Positions 14,791 to 26,043 of a stretch of 41,872 nucleotides of DNA are shown here, piece by piece (the first letter of the stretch is position 1; every line of letters starts with the position of its first letter). Source of the DNA: Moraxellaceae bacterium (GTDB lineage: Bacteria; Pseudomonadota; Gammaproteobacteria; Pseudomonadales; Moraxellaceae). The stretch is taken from contig JAJFBF010000026.1 in assembly GCA_020697295.1 (NCBI GenBank), positions 1-41,872 on the forward strand. The letters run 5' to 3'. The translations under genes were made by a program, and so were the position numbers. The notes under the pieces were generated by a model, which saw only the letters and a list, made by a program, of their open reading frames with translations, did not search any database and had not been told where the DNA came from.

Positions 14791-16887
14791 TTACTTCAGC
14801 GTCAGGCTCAGCTTCAGCCAGGCCGTGCGTCCCGGCTCGTTGACACGCGTCGTCTGCACAAAGCCGGGGATCGCGCCGCCCATGCCGTTGCCGCCGGCCC
14901 GGCTGACCGACTCGGCATAGGCCTTGTCGAGGACATTGTCCACGCCCGCCGACACCAGCAGCGCCTTTGTCGAGCGCCAGCCGCCATTCAGCGAGAACAC
15001 GGAGAAACCGCCGGTGCGGCCCAGGTCCTTGCCGATGATATTGCCTTCGCCGACGCTGAAGCGGTCCTGTCCGGCCACGAAGCGCCCGAGCACGCCGGCG
15101 CTCCATACACGGTTGTCCCAGCCCAGTCCCAGGCGGCCTTCCAGCGGTGGCAGCTGGGGCAGGTCGGTGTCATTGGTATCGTTGCGGCCGCGCACCATGG
15201 AGAGCGCGGAGGTCAACTTCCAGTTCGCGGCAAGAACATAGTCCACGCCCAGCTCGCCGCCCCAGGAGTAGGCCTCGACGTTGCGCGCGGCGCCGCTCAT
15301 CTTGGCGTTATAGTCGATGAGGATGAAATCGGCGGTACGCCCGTAGAACAGCGACGCCGAGGCATTCAGCGCCGACGTCTGCCACAGGGCGCCCACATCG
15401 AGCTGGTCCGTCTGCTCGGGGCGCACACTGTCAAAGGCGCTCAGGCTGCCCACGGCCTGTTTGGCGATGAGCTCCCAGTAGTCCGGAAAGCGCTCGGCAT
15501 GCCCGAGGCCTGCGTACACCAGCACCGGCGCCCCCTCGAGTTGCTGCTCCAGGCGTGCAAAGCCGCTTTCCAGCGTGTCGCGGCGAATCGCGCCGGCGGT
15601 GGGATTGGGCATGGGCGGCATCGGCATCATCGCCGCGATCGTGAGGCGCTCATCGGTGGCCTGCCAGCGATCGGCACGGTAGCCGGCCTGCAGGCGTTGC
15701 TGCGGCGACAACTCCTGCTGGAGCTCGGCAAAGAAACCGTACTGCTGGAAGCGCGCATCGTCCTTGAGCGGCGAATAGGGCATGCCCGGCATCGCGCTGC
15801 GCGCCTGGTGCGAATTCTCCTGGATATCAGCGCCCACCGTCAGCAAGGACGGCGCCGCCAGGCGCAGCGAGGTCGCCACGCGACCGCCGTCGGTATCGCG
15901 CAAAAGGTTCGCGTAGCCCATCATGCCCGGCGTGCGCAGCTCCTGGTCGTCCATCACATGGTCGACGGCGCTGGTGTAAGCGCTGAGCTCGAATTTTTCG
16001 AACAACGGACTCAGGTGTTTCTTTTCGACGCGCAGCGCAGTCGCTTCGCGCAGGAATTTCGTGCCGTCCATGCTGCGGTCGGCATAGGCGGCCTCGCCGT
16101 CGCTCTGCGTCGCAGCAATCTCGATCAATGTGTCGTCGTCGGGCGTCCAGCCCAGTGCGGCGCCGGCATTGTAGCGGTGATAACGCGAATGCAGGCGCAC
16201 GCCGTTGCCGTCCTTGTAGTCGTCCGCGCGCGAATCGCTGCCCTGCACGGCCAGGTAGCCGGCGGCGGCGCCCATGCGCGCATCCAGCATGAAGTCCTGG
16301 CGCCCGAAGCTGGCGGCGGCGGCGCTGGCATGGACGCGGTAATCCGCTTTTTCAAAACGCTCGTTGCTGCGCTCGAAGAGGATGGTGCCGGCGCTGGTGA
16401 CGGGGCCGTGGCTCACCGACTGCGGTCCCTTGATCACGGTCAGCACGTCGAAGGCTTCCGGATAGATATAGGCGGTCGGGGCATCCATGCGCGAGTTGCA
16501 GCCGCCCATGATGGCCTGGCCGTCGGTGAGGATGTTGAGGCGCGAGCCGGCCATGCCGCGGAACACGGGATCGCCGTCGGTGCCGCCCTTGCGGATGACA
16601 TTGAAGCCGGGAATGGTCTTGAGGTAGTCGGCGCCATCGTGCGCGGGCAGGGGCTGACGCGGCGTTTTCAGGTCGGCCGTCACCGTCAGCGGCGCGGTCA
16701 GCGCGGTGCTGGTGATGATCATGTCGGGCGCCGGCGCGGCGGCAGGCGCGGCCTCACCGTGCACCGGGACTTCCGTCGGCGCATTGACCGGGGGCGCGGC
16801 CTCGCTGGCGGCCTGGACAGTGACGGTGAGGCTGAGGCTCGAGGCGGCCAGGACGGCGGCGGTGAGGGGGGCAAGGCGAAACGACAT
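14791..16887 (-). CDS. oprC: TonB-dependent copper receptor, OprC/NosA family
   Basis: A 698-residue outer-membrane receptor: signal peptide 1-27, plug domain about 55-175 and a beta-barrel to the end. The plug has MGGCNSRMDAPTAYIYPEAF, characteristic of OprC/NosA. Published OprC work places copper on a CxxxM and an HxM pair; here these are C130/M134 and H310/M312. From memory the P. aeruginosa sites are C143/M147 and H323/M325, the same 180-residue spacing. It should import copper using TonB energy. The last residues are LKLSLTLK, lacking the usual terminal aromatic. CGGAG precedes the ATG. The upstream region contains a 21-base palindrome that may be regulatory. Confidence 0.93.
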   Translation of the reverse strand: MSFRLAPLTAAVLAASSLSLTVTVQAASEAAPPVNAPTEVPVHGEAAPAAAPAPDMIITSTALTAPLTVTADLKTPRQPLPAHDGADYLKTIPGFNVIRKGGTDGDPVFRGMAGSRLNILTDGQAIMGGCNSRMDAPTAYIYPEAFDVLTVIKGPQSVSHGPVTSAGTILFERSNERFEKADYRVHASAAAASFGRQDFMLDARMGAAAGYLAVQGSDSRADDYKDGNGVRLHSRYHRYNAGAALGWTPDDDTLIEIAATQSDGEAAYADRSMDGTKFLREATALRVEKKHLSPLFEKFELSAYTSAVDHVMDDQELRTPGMMGYANLLRDTDGGRVATSLRLAAPSLLTVGADIQENSHQARSAMPGMPYSPLKDDARFQQYGFFAELQQELSPQQRLQAGYRADRWQATDERLTIAAMMPMPPMPNPTAGAIRRDTLESGFARLEQQLEGAPVLVYAGLGHAERFPDYWELIAKQAVGSLSAFDSVRPEQTDQLDVGALWQTSALNASASLFYGRTADFILIDYNAKMSGAARNVEAYSWGGELGVDYVLAANWKLTSALSMVRGRNDTNDTDLPQLPPLEGRLGLGWDNRVWSAGVLGRFVAGQDRFSVGEGNIIGKDLGRTGGFSVFSLNGGWRSTKALLVSAGVDNVLDKAYAESVSRAGGNGMGGAIPGFVQTTRVNEPGRTAWLKLSLTLK

Positions 16888-16976
16888 CCCGCGATTCTCC
16901 GTAGCGGCGCGGGCCCAGGCCTTCGGCCCGCCAATAAAAGAAAGGCGGGCAGTCTACGGAGGAGACAGAAAAATGC

Positions 16977-16997
16977 ACTGCGACACAGTGTCGCAGT
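16977..16997. promoter_or_regulatory. 21-base perfect palindrome upstream of the copper receptor
   Basis: ACTGCGACAC-A-GTGTCGCAGT is perfectly symmetric and lies 90 bases before the receptor start. It could be a repressor site for copper-dependent control. On the minus strand it is also followed, after GCA, by TTTTT, so it may instead end transcription of the DUF4404 gene. A second tight hairpin (GCCGGGG-CAG-CCCCGGC, 17000-17016) sits next to it, and a third (7-bp stem, 16926-16950) lies in the receptor leader. Confidence 0.5.
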
Positions 16998-17053
16998 CCG
17001 CCGGGGCAGCCCCGGCTTGCGCCCCCGCCGTCGAACGACAGAAGGGGAAGCGC

Positions 17054-17323
17054 TCAGATCCCGATGGCCGACAGCTTTTGCAGCGCATCGGACACCACGC
17101 CCACAAACACCGGATGCTCGGCCTCGAGCCTGGCCTCCCAGTCCCGCAGCAAATCCAGCAGCGGGGTGGGGTCGGCGGCTTCCGCCACCTGGAACTCCTG
17201 CTCGAGCGAAGTCAGGGCCTCTTCCATTTCCTGGCGGGCCTCGGGCGAAAGGGGCTGGCTGCGCAATGACGCGCGCACCGCTTCGAGCTGCTCCACCACC
17301 CCTGTCCGTACCTGCTTGCTCAT
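17054..17323 (-). CDS. DUF4404-like small coiled-coil protein
   Basis: An 89-residue, acidic, helical cytoplasmic protein with heptad-like spacing (VEQLEAVRASLRS, MEEALTSLEQEF, LLRDWEARLEAEHP). Length and pattern match DUF4404 proteins common in Pseudomonas relatives, for which no function is established. AGGAGAGG lies 8 bases before the ATG. It is upstream of the copper receptor on the same strand but separated by 166 bases containing hairpins, so it probably has its own transcript. Confidence 0.7.
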   Translation of the reverse strand: MSKQVRTGVVEQLEAVRASLRSQPLSPEARQEMEEALTSLEQEFQVAEAADPTPLLDLLRDWEARLEAEHPVFVGVVSDALQKLSAIGI

Positions 17324-17621
17324 GATGCTGCCTCTCCTGTGTCGATAATCTGATCTTAGGCCGGTTGTGGCCTGACTTCAGCCTTCATGCTACCTGCTTG
17401 CCGTCGCGCTGTACTGAGCCGCATCAAGGCGGCCCTGTCACGGGACCCAGGCCCGCCCGGCCGCGGCTCGAGATCCGGGGCGACTTTCCCAGGACTACAA
17501 CGGACCGCCTGCCACCGCGCCCTGCGGGACTGATGCTGGCCCTCCACCCGGCCGGCGGCCGGGCAGTGCCGCCCGCCACCTGCTTAACTGAAGGACTCCC
17601 CGTTCCTGACGGAGCACCTGC

Positions 17622-20087
<2,466 letters not shown>

Positions 20088-20192
20088 GCGCCGGCCCTGG
20101 CCCCGACAGAGGGACTGCCCGAGACATGCTGGCGGCAAGTCCGCGCAGGGACTGACAGGTCGTCCGGGGCATCGCCGCCCGGGCGGCGAAGG

Positions 20193-20222
20193 TTGCGGCC
20201 TTGTCGAGGCCTGCGCTACCCT
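20193..20222 (+). promoter_or_regulatory. Candidate promoter of ahcY
   Basis: TTGCGG (20193-20198) and TACCCT (20217-20222) are separated by 18 bases. Transcription would start around 20229-20230, exactly where the riboswitch aptamer begins, which supports the assignment. The -10 match is weak. The rest of the gene-free stretch 20088-20192 holds only GC-rich hairpin sequence (CCGCCCGGGCGG) that may end transcription of the sensor kinase. Confidence 0.45.
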
Positions 20223-20228
20223 GTTGAA

Positions 20229-20310
20229 CCCTGAGGAGCGCTGCGACGGAATCCTTTCCGCCAGGCTCAGGTCCCTTCCGGCCCCCGCGGCCGGCGTGAA
20301 CTGCGCTCGC
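20229..20310 (+). promoter_or_regulatory. S-adenosylhomocysteine (SAH) riboswitch
   Basis: The conserved core of the SAH aptamer is visible: GAGGAGCGCTGCGAC (20233-20247), CCAGGCTCAG (20261-20270) and AACTGCGCTCGC (20299-20310). P1 is CCTGAG (20230-20235) with CTCAGG (20266-20271). A hairpin CGGAA/TTCCG (20247-20260) follows. The pseudoknot helix is GAGCGC (20236-20241) with GCGCTC (20303-20308). A variable hairpin CCGGCC/GGCCGG lies at 20278-20294. P1 keeps pairing while differing from the common CCGAG/CTCGG form, which supports real structure. Known SAH riboswitches raise expression of ahcY when SAH is high, as expected for the gene 83 bases downstream. Confidence 0.95.
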
Positions 20311-20335
20311 TAAACCCATGATGCGGTTGGCGAGC
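20305..20335 (+). promoter_or_regulatory. Likely expression-platform helix competing with the SAH aptamer
   Basis: GCTCGC (20305-20310) is perfectly complementary to GCGAGC (20330-20335), with AACC/GGTT pairing inside. It uses the same bases as the 3' strand of the aptamer pseudoknot, so both cannot form together. This is the expected layout of a switch: SAH binding would hold the strand in the aptamer and prevent this helix. No T run follows, so control of translation or Rho access is more likely than simple termination. Confidence 0.6.
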
Positions 20336-20392
20336 CCTCCTGTGCGACCTCCCACCGCGTCTTTTTCTGCTTCCAATGAGGAATAAGACGCC

Positions 20393-21805
20393 ATGACTGC
20401 CAAAGTCGATCTCAACACCTTCACCGATTTCAAGGTTGCCGATATTTCCCTGGCCGAATGGGGCCGCAAGGAAATCATCCTGGCCGAATCCGAAATGCCC
20501 GCCCTCATGGGCCTGCGCCGCAAGTACGCCGCGAGCAAGCCGCTGGCGGGCGCCAGGATCATGGGCTGCATCCACATGACCATCCAGACCGCCGTGCTCA
20601 TCGAGACGCTGGTCGAGCTCGGCGCCGAAGTGCGCTGGTCGTCGTGCAACATCTTCTCCACCCAGGACCAGGCCGCCGCCGCCATCGCCGCTGCCGGCAT
20701 CCCCGTGTTTGCCTGGAAGGGCGAGACCGAGGACGAGTTCTGGTGGTGCATCGAGAAGACCATCTGCAAGGACGGCAAGCCCTGGGACGCCAACATGATC
20801 CTGGACGACGGCGGCGACCTCACCGTGGTCGTGCACGACAAGTACCCGGCCATGCTGGACAAGATCCACGGCATCACCGAAGAAACCACCACCGGCGTGC
20901 ACCGCCTGGTCGAGATGATGGCCAAGGGCGAGCTGCGCGTGCCCGCGGTCAACGTCAATGACTCCGTCACCAAGAGCAAGAACGACAACAAGTACGGCTG
21001 CCGCCATTCGCTCAACGACGCCATCAAGCGCGGCGTCGACATGCTCATGGCCGGCCGCCGCGCGCTCGTCATCGGCTATGGCGACGTGGGCAAGGGCTCG
21101 GCGCAGTCGCTGCGCCAGGAAGGCATGATCGTGCGCGTCACCGAGATCGACCCGATCTGCGCCATGCAGGCCTGCATGGACGGCTATGAAGTCGTCTCGG
21201 CGTACAAGGGCGGCCTCAACACCGGCAAGTTCGAGGATGTGGATCACCGCCTGCTCGGTGAAACCGACCTCATCGTCACCACCACCGGCAACACCAACGT
21301 CTGCGACGCCAACATGCTGCGCGCGCTGAAGAACGGCGCCGTGGTCTGCAACATCGGCCACTTCGACACGGAAATCGACACCGCCTTCATGCGCGCCAAC
21401 TGGCACTGGGAAGAAGTGAAGCCGCAGGTGCACAAGGTCTATCGCGCCGACAAGGGCAGCAACGTCAACCCGTCCGATCCAGACTACCTGATCCTGCTGT
21501 CCGAAGGCCGCCTGGTGAACCTGGGCAACGCCACCGGCCACCCCTCGCGCATCATGGACGGCTCCTTCGCCAACCAGGTGCTGGCGCAGATGTACCTGTA
21601 CGAGCAGAAGTTCTGCGACCACTCGCCGGCCGTGCAAGAGCGTATGCTGAAGGTGGAAGTGCTGCCCAAGAAGCTGGACGAGGAAGTGGCCGCGGCCATG
21701 GTCGCCGGCTTTGGCGGCGTCATCACCCGCCTCACCGATACCCAGGCCAAGTACATCGGCGTGAATGCCGAAGGCCCCTTCAAGCCCGAGCACTACAAGT
21801 ATTGA
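20393..21805 (+). CDS. ahcY: Adenosylhomocysteinase (SAH hydrolase)
   Basis: Splits SAH into adenosine and homocysteine, relieving product inhibition of methyltransferases. The 470-residue protein has the substrate domain with [20 protein letters not shown] and [12 protein letters not shown], the NAD-binding loop GYGDVGKG starting at residue 228, and the conserved C-terminal KPEHYKY that completes the neighbouring subunit's NAD site. GAGG at 20378-20381 precedes the ATG. Control by the SAH riboswitch is seen directly upstream. metF follows after 173 bases that contain hairpins, so downstream transcription may be reduced. Confidence 0.99.
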   Translation: MTAKVDLNTFTDFKVADISLAEWGRKEIILAESEMPALMGLRRKYAASKPLAGARIMGCIHMTIQTAVLIETLVELGAEVRWSSCNIFSTQDQAAAAIAAAGIPVFAWKGETEDEFWWCIEKTICKDGKPWDANMILDDGGDLTVVVHDKYPAMLDKIHGITEETTTGVHRLVEMMAKGELRVPAVNVNDSVTKSKNDNKYGCRHSLNDAIKRGVDMLMAGRRALVIGYGDVGKGSAQSLRQEGMIVRVTEIDPICAMQACMDGYEVVSAYKGGLNTGKFEDVDHRLLGETDLIVTTTGNTNVCDANMLRALKNGAVVCNIGHFDTEIDTAFMRANWHWEEVKPQVHKVYRADKGSNVNPSDPDYLILLSEGRLVNLGNATGHPSRIMDGSFANQVLAQMYLYEQKFCDHSPAVQERMLKVEVLPKKLDEEVAAAMVAGFGGVITRLTDTQAKYIGVNAEGPFKPEHYKY

Positions 21806-21813
21806 GGCCAGTT

Positions 21814-21838
21814 CCGCTCCGGCGCATTGCCGGAGCGG
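21814..21838 (+). terminator. Strong hairpin after ahcY, attenuator or partial terminator
   Basis: CCGCTCCGGC pairs perfectly with GCCGGAGCGG around a 5-base loop, starting 9 bases after the ahcY stop. There is no adjacent T run, so full rho-independent termination is doubtful. It may stabilise the ahcY mRNA end or reduce read-through into metF. Confidence 0.5.
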
Positions 21839-21860
21839 CATCTGCCGCGACACATTTTGC

Positions 21861-21921
21861 TGTAGGTCGGGCTTTATAGCCCGACTGCTCCCTGGACCGT
21901 CGGGCTGAAGCCCGACCTACA
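21861..21921. repeat. REP-type palindromic pair (BIME-like), copy 1
   Basis: Two head-to-head units: hairpin GTCGGGCT/AGCCCGAC at 21866-21885 and hairpin GTCGGGCT/AGCCCGAC at 21899-21916. The outer TGTAGGTCGGGCT (21861-21873) can also pair with AGCCCGACCTACA (21909-21921) to form one long stem. The core GTAGGTCGGG recurs at 28579. This is the typical form of bacterial REP elements; no REP-associated transposase gene is in the window. Confidence 0.85.
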
Positions 21922-21978
21922 GACGGATCGCGGCCCTCGCCGCCCATAGAAGAACCGGCCAGCGGCCAGGACAATAAA

Positions 21979-22821
21979 ATGAGCAAACGATTCTCCTTCG
22001 AATTTTTCCCGCCCAAGACCGAAGTGGGCGCGGCCAAGCTGCGCGAGGTCTACAAGAGCCTGGCCCCGCTGAAGCCGGAGTATTTCTCGGTGACCTATGG
22101 CGCCGGCGGCTCCACGCGCGACCGCTCGCTGGGCACCGTGCTGGAACTCCAGCGCGAGTCCGGCGCCTGCGCCGCGCCCCACTTGTCCTGCATCGGCGAC
22201 AGCAAGGAAGACCTGGCCGAACTGCTCGACACTTACAAGGACAACGGCGTTCGCCACATCGTCGCCCTGCGCGGCGACCTGCCCTCCGGACACGGTCTGG
22301 GCAGCGGCGAGCTGGCCTATGCCGCGGACCTCGTGCGCTTTATCCGCGAACGCACCGGCAGCCACTTCCATATCGAAGTCGCCGCCTACCCGGAGTGCCA
22401 TCCGCAGGCCGCCAACATGGGAGCGGACATCCGCAACTTCGTGCACAAGGTGGCGCAGGGCGCCAACTCGGCGATCACGCAGTATTTCTTCAACGCCGAC
22501 AGCTACTTTCACTTCGTGCAGGAAGCGCACCGCCAGGGCGTCGACATTCCCATCATTCCCGGCATCATGCCCATTACCAATTTTGCCAACCTCGTGCGCT
22601 TCTCCGATGCCTGCGGCGCGGAAATCCCGCGCTGGATCCGCAAGCAGGTGGCCAGCTACGGGGATGATGCGGCCAGCATCCAGCGCTTCGGCGAAGACGT
22701 GGTGACCAGCCTCTGCGCACAGCTGCTCGCCGGCGGCGCACCGGGCCTGCACTTCTACACCATGAACCAGGTGGAGCCGACGCTGTCGCTGTGGAAGAAC
22801 CTGGGGCTGTCGAGCAACTGA
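21979..22821 (+). CDS. metF: 5,10-methylenetetrahydrofolate reductase
   Basis: Reduces methylene-THF to methyl-THF, the methyl donor for making methionine from homocysteine. The 280-residue length is usual for bacterial MetF. Family features are the N-terminal FSFEFFPPKTEVGAAKL, VTYGAGGSTRDRS near 38-50, ALRGDLPSG near 96-104, and AAYPECHPQA, forming the FAD-dependent TIM barrel. The ATG follows a CAGGAC with AT-rich spacing. It sits behind ahcY in the standard SAM-cycle arrangement, with a REP pair in the gap, and is followed by bioA. Confidence 0.97.
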   Translation: MSKRFSFEFFPPKTEVGAAKLREVYKSLAPLKPEYFSVTYGAGGSTRDRSLGTVLELQRESGACAAPHLSCIGDSKEDLAELLDTYKDNGVRHIVALRGDLPSGHGLGSGELAYAADLVRFIRERTGSHFHIEVAAYPECHPQAANMGADIRNFVHKVAQGANSAITQYFFNADSYFHFVQEAHRQGVDIPIIPGIMPITNFANLVRFSDACGAEIPRWIRKQVASYGDDAASIQRFGEDVVTSLCAQLLAGGAPGLHFYTMNQVEPTLSLWKNLGLSSN

Positions 22822-22904
22822 GGCGCCGCACCGGCGTGCCGCCAGGGGCAGGGCGTCGGCCCGTGCCCCGGGGGCGCAGCCCGCACCACGAGGACTACCG
22901 TCGC

Positions 22905-24293
22905 ATGAACAACCACGACTGGATGCAGCGCGACCTCAAGCATGTCTGGCATCCCTGCACGCAGATGCAGGACCACGAGACGCTGCCCATCGTGCCCATC
23001 CAGCGCGGCGAAGGCGTCTGGCTCCACGACTTCGAGGGCAAGCGCTACCTCGATGCCGTGAGTTCCTGGTGGGTCAACCTCTTCGGCCATGCCAACCCGC
23101 GCATCAACGCCGCGCTCAAGCAACAGCTTGATACGCTGGAGCATGTAATTCTCGCCGGCTTCACCCATGCGCCCGTCATCGAGCTTTCGGAAAAGCTCGT
23201 GGCGCTGGCGCCACCCGGCCTGACGCGCTGCTTCTACGGCGACAACGGGTCCGCCGCCACCGAGATCGCGCTTAAGATGAGCCTGCATTTCTGGCGCAAT
23301 ACCGGCAAGCCGGAAAAGACCCGCTTTATCTGCCTGGAGAGCGGCTACCACGGCGAGACGCTCGGCAGCTTGTCCGTGACCGATATTCCGCTGTTCTCGG
23401 CCACCTATGCGCCGCTCTTGAAAGAGCACCTGCGCGCGCCTTCGCCCGACTGTTCGCGCCGCGCCGAAGGCGAAAGCTGGGAAAGTCATTCGCGCCGGCA
23501 GTTCCAGCACATGGAACAGTTGCTTGAGCAGCATCACCACGAGGTCTGCGCGGTGATCGTGGAGCCGCTGGTGCAGGGCGCCGCCGGCATGAAGATGTAC
23601 CACCCGATTTATCTCACGCTGCTGCGCGAGGCCTGCGACCGCTTTGGCGTGCACCTGATCGCCGACGAGATCGCGGTCGGCTTCGGCCGCACCGGCACCC
23701 TTTTCGCCTGCGAGCAGGCCGGCATCACGCCGGACTTCCTCTGCCTTTCCAAGGGCCTGACCGCCGGCTACCTGCCGATGTCGGTGGTGATGACCACCGA
23801 AGCCGTCTATGAGGCCTTTTACGATCGCTACGAGACCCTGAAGGGCTTCCTGCACTCGCACAGCTACACCGGCAATGCCCTGGCCACGCGCGCCGCCCTG
23901 GCCTCGCTCGAGATTTTTGAGAGCGACAACGTGCTGGCCAACAACCGCGTCCTGGCACAGGTCATGGCCGACGCCCTCGCGCCACTCGCGGACCACCCGA
24001 ACGTCCTGGAAGTGCGCCAGACGGGCATGATCGCCGCCGTCGAGTTCGTGCAGGACAAGAGTACCCGCACGCCCTTCGACTGGCGCGAGCGCCGCGGCCT
24101 GCAGCTCTTCGAGCACGCCCTCGGCAAGGGCGTTCTGCTGCGCCCCATCGGCAACGTGCTGTATTTCATTCCGCCTTACGTGATCACGCCCGACGAGATC
24201 CGCTTCATGGTGGCGACCGCCGCGGAGGCGCTGGACCATGCCACCCGCCCGGGAGCCACGCCGGGCGGCGGCACCACCCTCGCCATTCCCTGA
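22905..24293 (+). CDS. bioA: Adenosylmethionine-8-amino-7-oxononanoate aminotransferase
   Basis: PLP enzyme of biotin synthesis that uses SAM as amino donor to form 7,8-diaminopelargonate. The 462-residue product shows the BioA N-terminal WHPCTQMQDHE, DAVSSWWVNLFGHANPRIN, FYGDNGSAATEIALKM, the acidic LIADEIAVGFGRTG, and the PLP lysine K283 in LSKGLTAGYLPMS. The frame is open upstream into metF, but the ATG at 22905 matches the family's N-terminus. No other biotin gene is nearby; its place after metF/ahcY and just before rsmE resembles what I recall from P. aeruginosa. The last 15 residues are Gly/Pro-rich. Confidence 0.95.
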   Translation: MNNHDWMQRDLKHVWHPCTQMQDHETLPIVPIQRGEGVWLHDFEGKRYLDAVSSWWVNLFGHANPRINAALKQQLDTLEHVILAGFTHAPVIELSEKLVALAPPGLTRCFYGDNGSAATEIALKMSLHFWRNTGKPEKTRFICLESGYHGETLGSLSVTDIPLFSATYAPLLKEHLRAPSPDCSRRAEGESWESHSRRQFQHMEQLLEQHHHEVCAVIVEPLVQGAAGMKMYHPIYLTLLREACDRFGVHLIADEIAVGFGRTGTLFACEQAGITPDFLCLSKGLTAGYLPMSVVMTTEAVYEAFYDRYETLKGFLHSHSYTGNALATRAALASLEIFESDNVLANNRVLAQVMADALAPLADHPNVLEVRQTGMIAAVEFVQDKSTRTPFDWRERRGLQLFEHALGKGVLLRPIGNVLYFIPPYVITPDEIRFMVATAAEALDHATRPGATPGGGTTLAIP

Positions 24294-24306
24294 GCGAGGC
24301 CCGCGC

Positions 24307-26034
24307 ATGGATCGCCGCAAAGCCCTGCTCGTGCTGCTGCTGATCTGGACCGTGGCCATCGTGGCCGGCGGCCTCTGGCGCCTGCTGGCGCTGGGCAAGC
24401 TCACCGGCAACCACGGCCCGCAGGCACTGAGCCGGGATGGCCAGGGTGGCGTCTTCCTCGCCACCGACCACGACCTCCTGCACCTCGACCGCCAGGGCCG
24501 CCTGCTCGACCGTCACCCGGTCGCCGCCCTGGGGCTGGTCGAAATCAATGCGCTCGCGCAAGGAGAAGGCAGCTCGCTGTGGCTCTACGACAGCCAGTTG
24601 CGCCGCCTCTTTCGATGCGACACGCGCGCTTGGGCGTGCGTGCCCTTTGGCGGCGACAAGCTTGAGCTGGGCCAGAACGTGCAGCTTGCCTGGCTTTACG
24701 GCCGCGACCGCCGCCTGCTGGTCAGCGACAATACCCACCATCGCCTGCTCGCCTTTGCAGAGGACGGCAGTCGTCTGTCCTTGCCGGCCTACACCTGGCA
24801 TTTCCCCAACCAGCTCAGCACCTGCTGCGGCAGCGCCCTGCTGGCCGACAGCGATACCCGGCGCATCGTCGTGCTCGATCCCGTCGGCAACCGCGCCACC
24901 GCCACCGCCCTGGCGACCCGTGAAAGGCCCTACCGTTTCGTTCGCCGCGACAGCGCCTGGTGGGTGATCGAAGCCGGCGTCACCCTGCAAGACGGCCGCC
25001 TGCGTCATTACCTTGATGGCCGGATGCGCGATATTCCCCTGGGCGTGTCCGATCCGGTGGCCCTGCTGGACATTGGCCACAGCATTGTCCTTGCCGCCAA
25101 AGCTGACTGGCGCCTGCTCGCCCTCGATCCTGAAACCCTGTCCGTGACCACCTTTGGCGAGGCGCGGCTGCAACAGGAATTCCGCGACCGGAAGACTGCC
25201 GTAGAATCGGCGCGCCGTGAGCGCGAGCGCCTGCCACCGCTCATGCTGGCGCTGCTGGCGCCCGCCTTGCTCGGTGGCCTTTTCCTGCAACGCCGTATCG
25301 ATCGTGCCGCACGCAATGCCGCGATCCCTGACGCGACAACCCCGGAACGCTCCAGCGCCAACAGCGCCCTGGAGCCACTCGCCCCCCGTAAAGCCCTGGC
25401 GCGTATCGGCACTGATCGCGGCGCACTGGAAATGGCGCGGGCCCAACAAAACCGGCAACTGCTCCGGGCGGGCCTGATCCTGGTTCCGCTACTGCTGCTG
25501 GCCGGCCTTTCGCTCTGGCTGCTGCTGCCAGCACAGGCCATGGCGCCGCTGGCCGGTCTGCTCGGGGCGCTGGCGGTACTGCCGGTACTGGTGCTGCTCA
25601 CCCTCTACAGCAGCCGTCGACAACAGGACCGCCTCTATGACCAGCATTTCATTTGCGGCCCCGACAAGGTGATTCATGTCGTGCGCGGCAAGCCGGTGCG
25701 CGCCCTGCCCTACGAGGCCATCTGGCTGGGCGAGGACAGCCTTATACTGGGCAAGCAGCGCCTGCCCCTCTATGTCGGTCATGGCGCGCGCCGCAGTGCG
25801 CTGTGGAATATCGGCGACCTGCAGCGCGAGCTGGGCACGCGCATTCCCCACACCCAGCATCTCGGCGAGATCGAGCTGGCGCGCGCCATGCTCGCGCAGG
25901 GTCGACTGGTCGGGCTTCAGGTGCTGAGTGCGCGCTTTGTCATCATCATTACCGTCATCCTGGTGCTGCTGCTCAAGCTGTGGCAATTACTGCCGCACTC
26001 CCTGATCGGACAGCTCTGGAAATTCCACCACTGA
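24307..26034 (+). CDS. Unrecognised multi-pass membrane protein with beta-propeller-like domain
   Basis: A 575-residue protein. Helix 1 spans 7-27. Residues 30-290 form an extracytoplasmic region with repeated short strands ending in phrases such as GGVFLATDHDLLHLDRQGRLL and RRIVVLDPVGN, like NHL/SMP-30-type propellers. Helix 2 is at 310-327, then an Ala/Arg-rich linker, helices 3 and 4 at 387-434, a cytoplasmic segment 435-540 and a last helix at 543-562. There are Cys pairs (C104/C111 and C173/C174). The gene sits 13 bases after bioA and 9 before rsmE, so it is part of their transcript. No family recognised; role not assigned. Confidence 0.7.
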   Translation: MDRRKALLVLLLIWTVAIVAGGLWRLLALGKLTGNHGPQALSRDGQGGVFLATDHDLLHLDRQGRLLDRHPVAALGLVEINALAQGEGSSLWLYDSQLRRLFRCDTRAWACVPFGGDKLELGQNVQLAWLYGRDRRLLVSDNTHHRLLAFAEDGSRLSLPAYTWHFPNQLSTCCGSALLADSDTRRIVVLDPVGNRATATALATRERPYRFVRRDSAWWVIEAGVTLQDGRLRHYLDGRMRDIPLGVSDPVALLDIGHSIVLAAKADWRLLALDPETLSVTTFGEARLQQEFRDRKTAVESARRERERLPPLMLALLAPALLGGLFLQRRIDRAARNAAIPDATTPERSSANSALEPLAPRKALARIGTDRGALEMARAQQNRQLLRAGLILVPLLLLAGLSLWLLLPAQAMAPLAGLLGALAVLPVLVLLTLYSSRRQQDRLYDQHFICGPDKVIHVVRGKPVRALPYEAIWLGEDSLILGKQRLPLYVGHGARRSALWNIGDLQRELGTRIPHTQHLGEIELARAMLAQGRLVGLQVLSARFVIIITVILVLLLKLWQLLPHSLIGQLWKFHH

Positions 26035-26043
26035 GACACGGCC

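Noticed and set aside
15499..17325. 608-codon plus-strand frame opposite the copper receptor
   Set aside because: Arg/Gly/His-rich translation without family features; the receptor on the minus strand is unambiguous.
22822..22904. GC-rich complementary stretches between metF and bioA as a terminator or riboswitch
   Set aside because: Stems are short and irregular and no T run or known aptamer core is seen.
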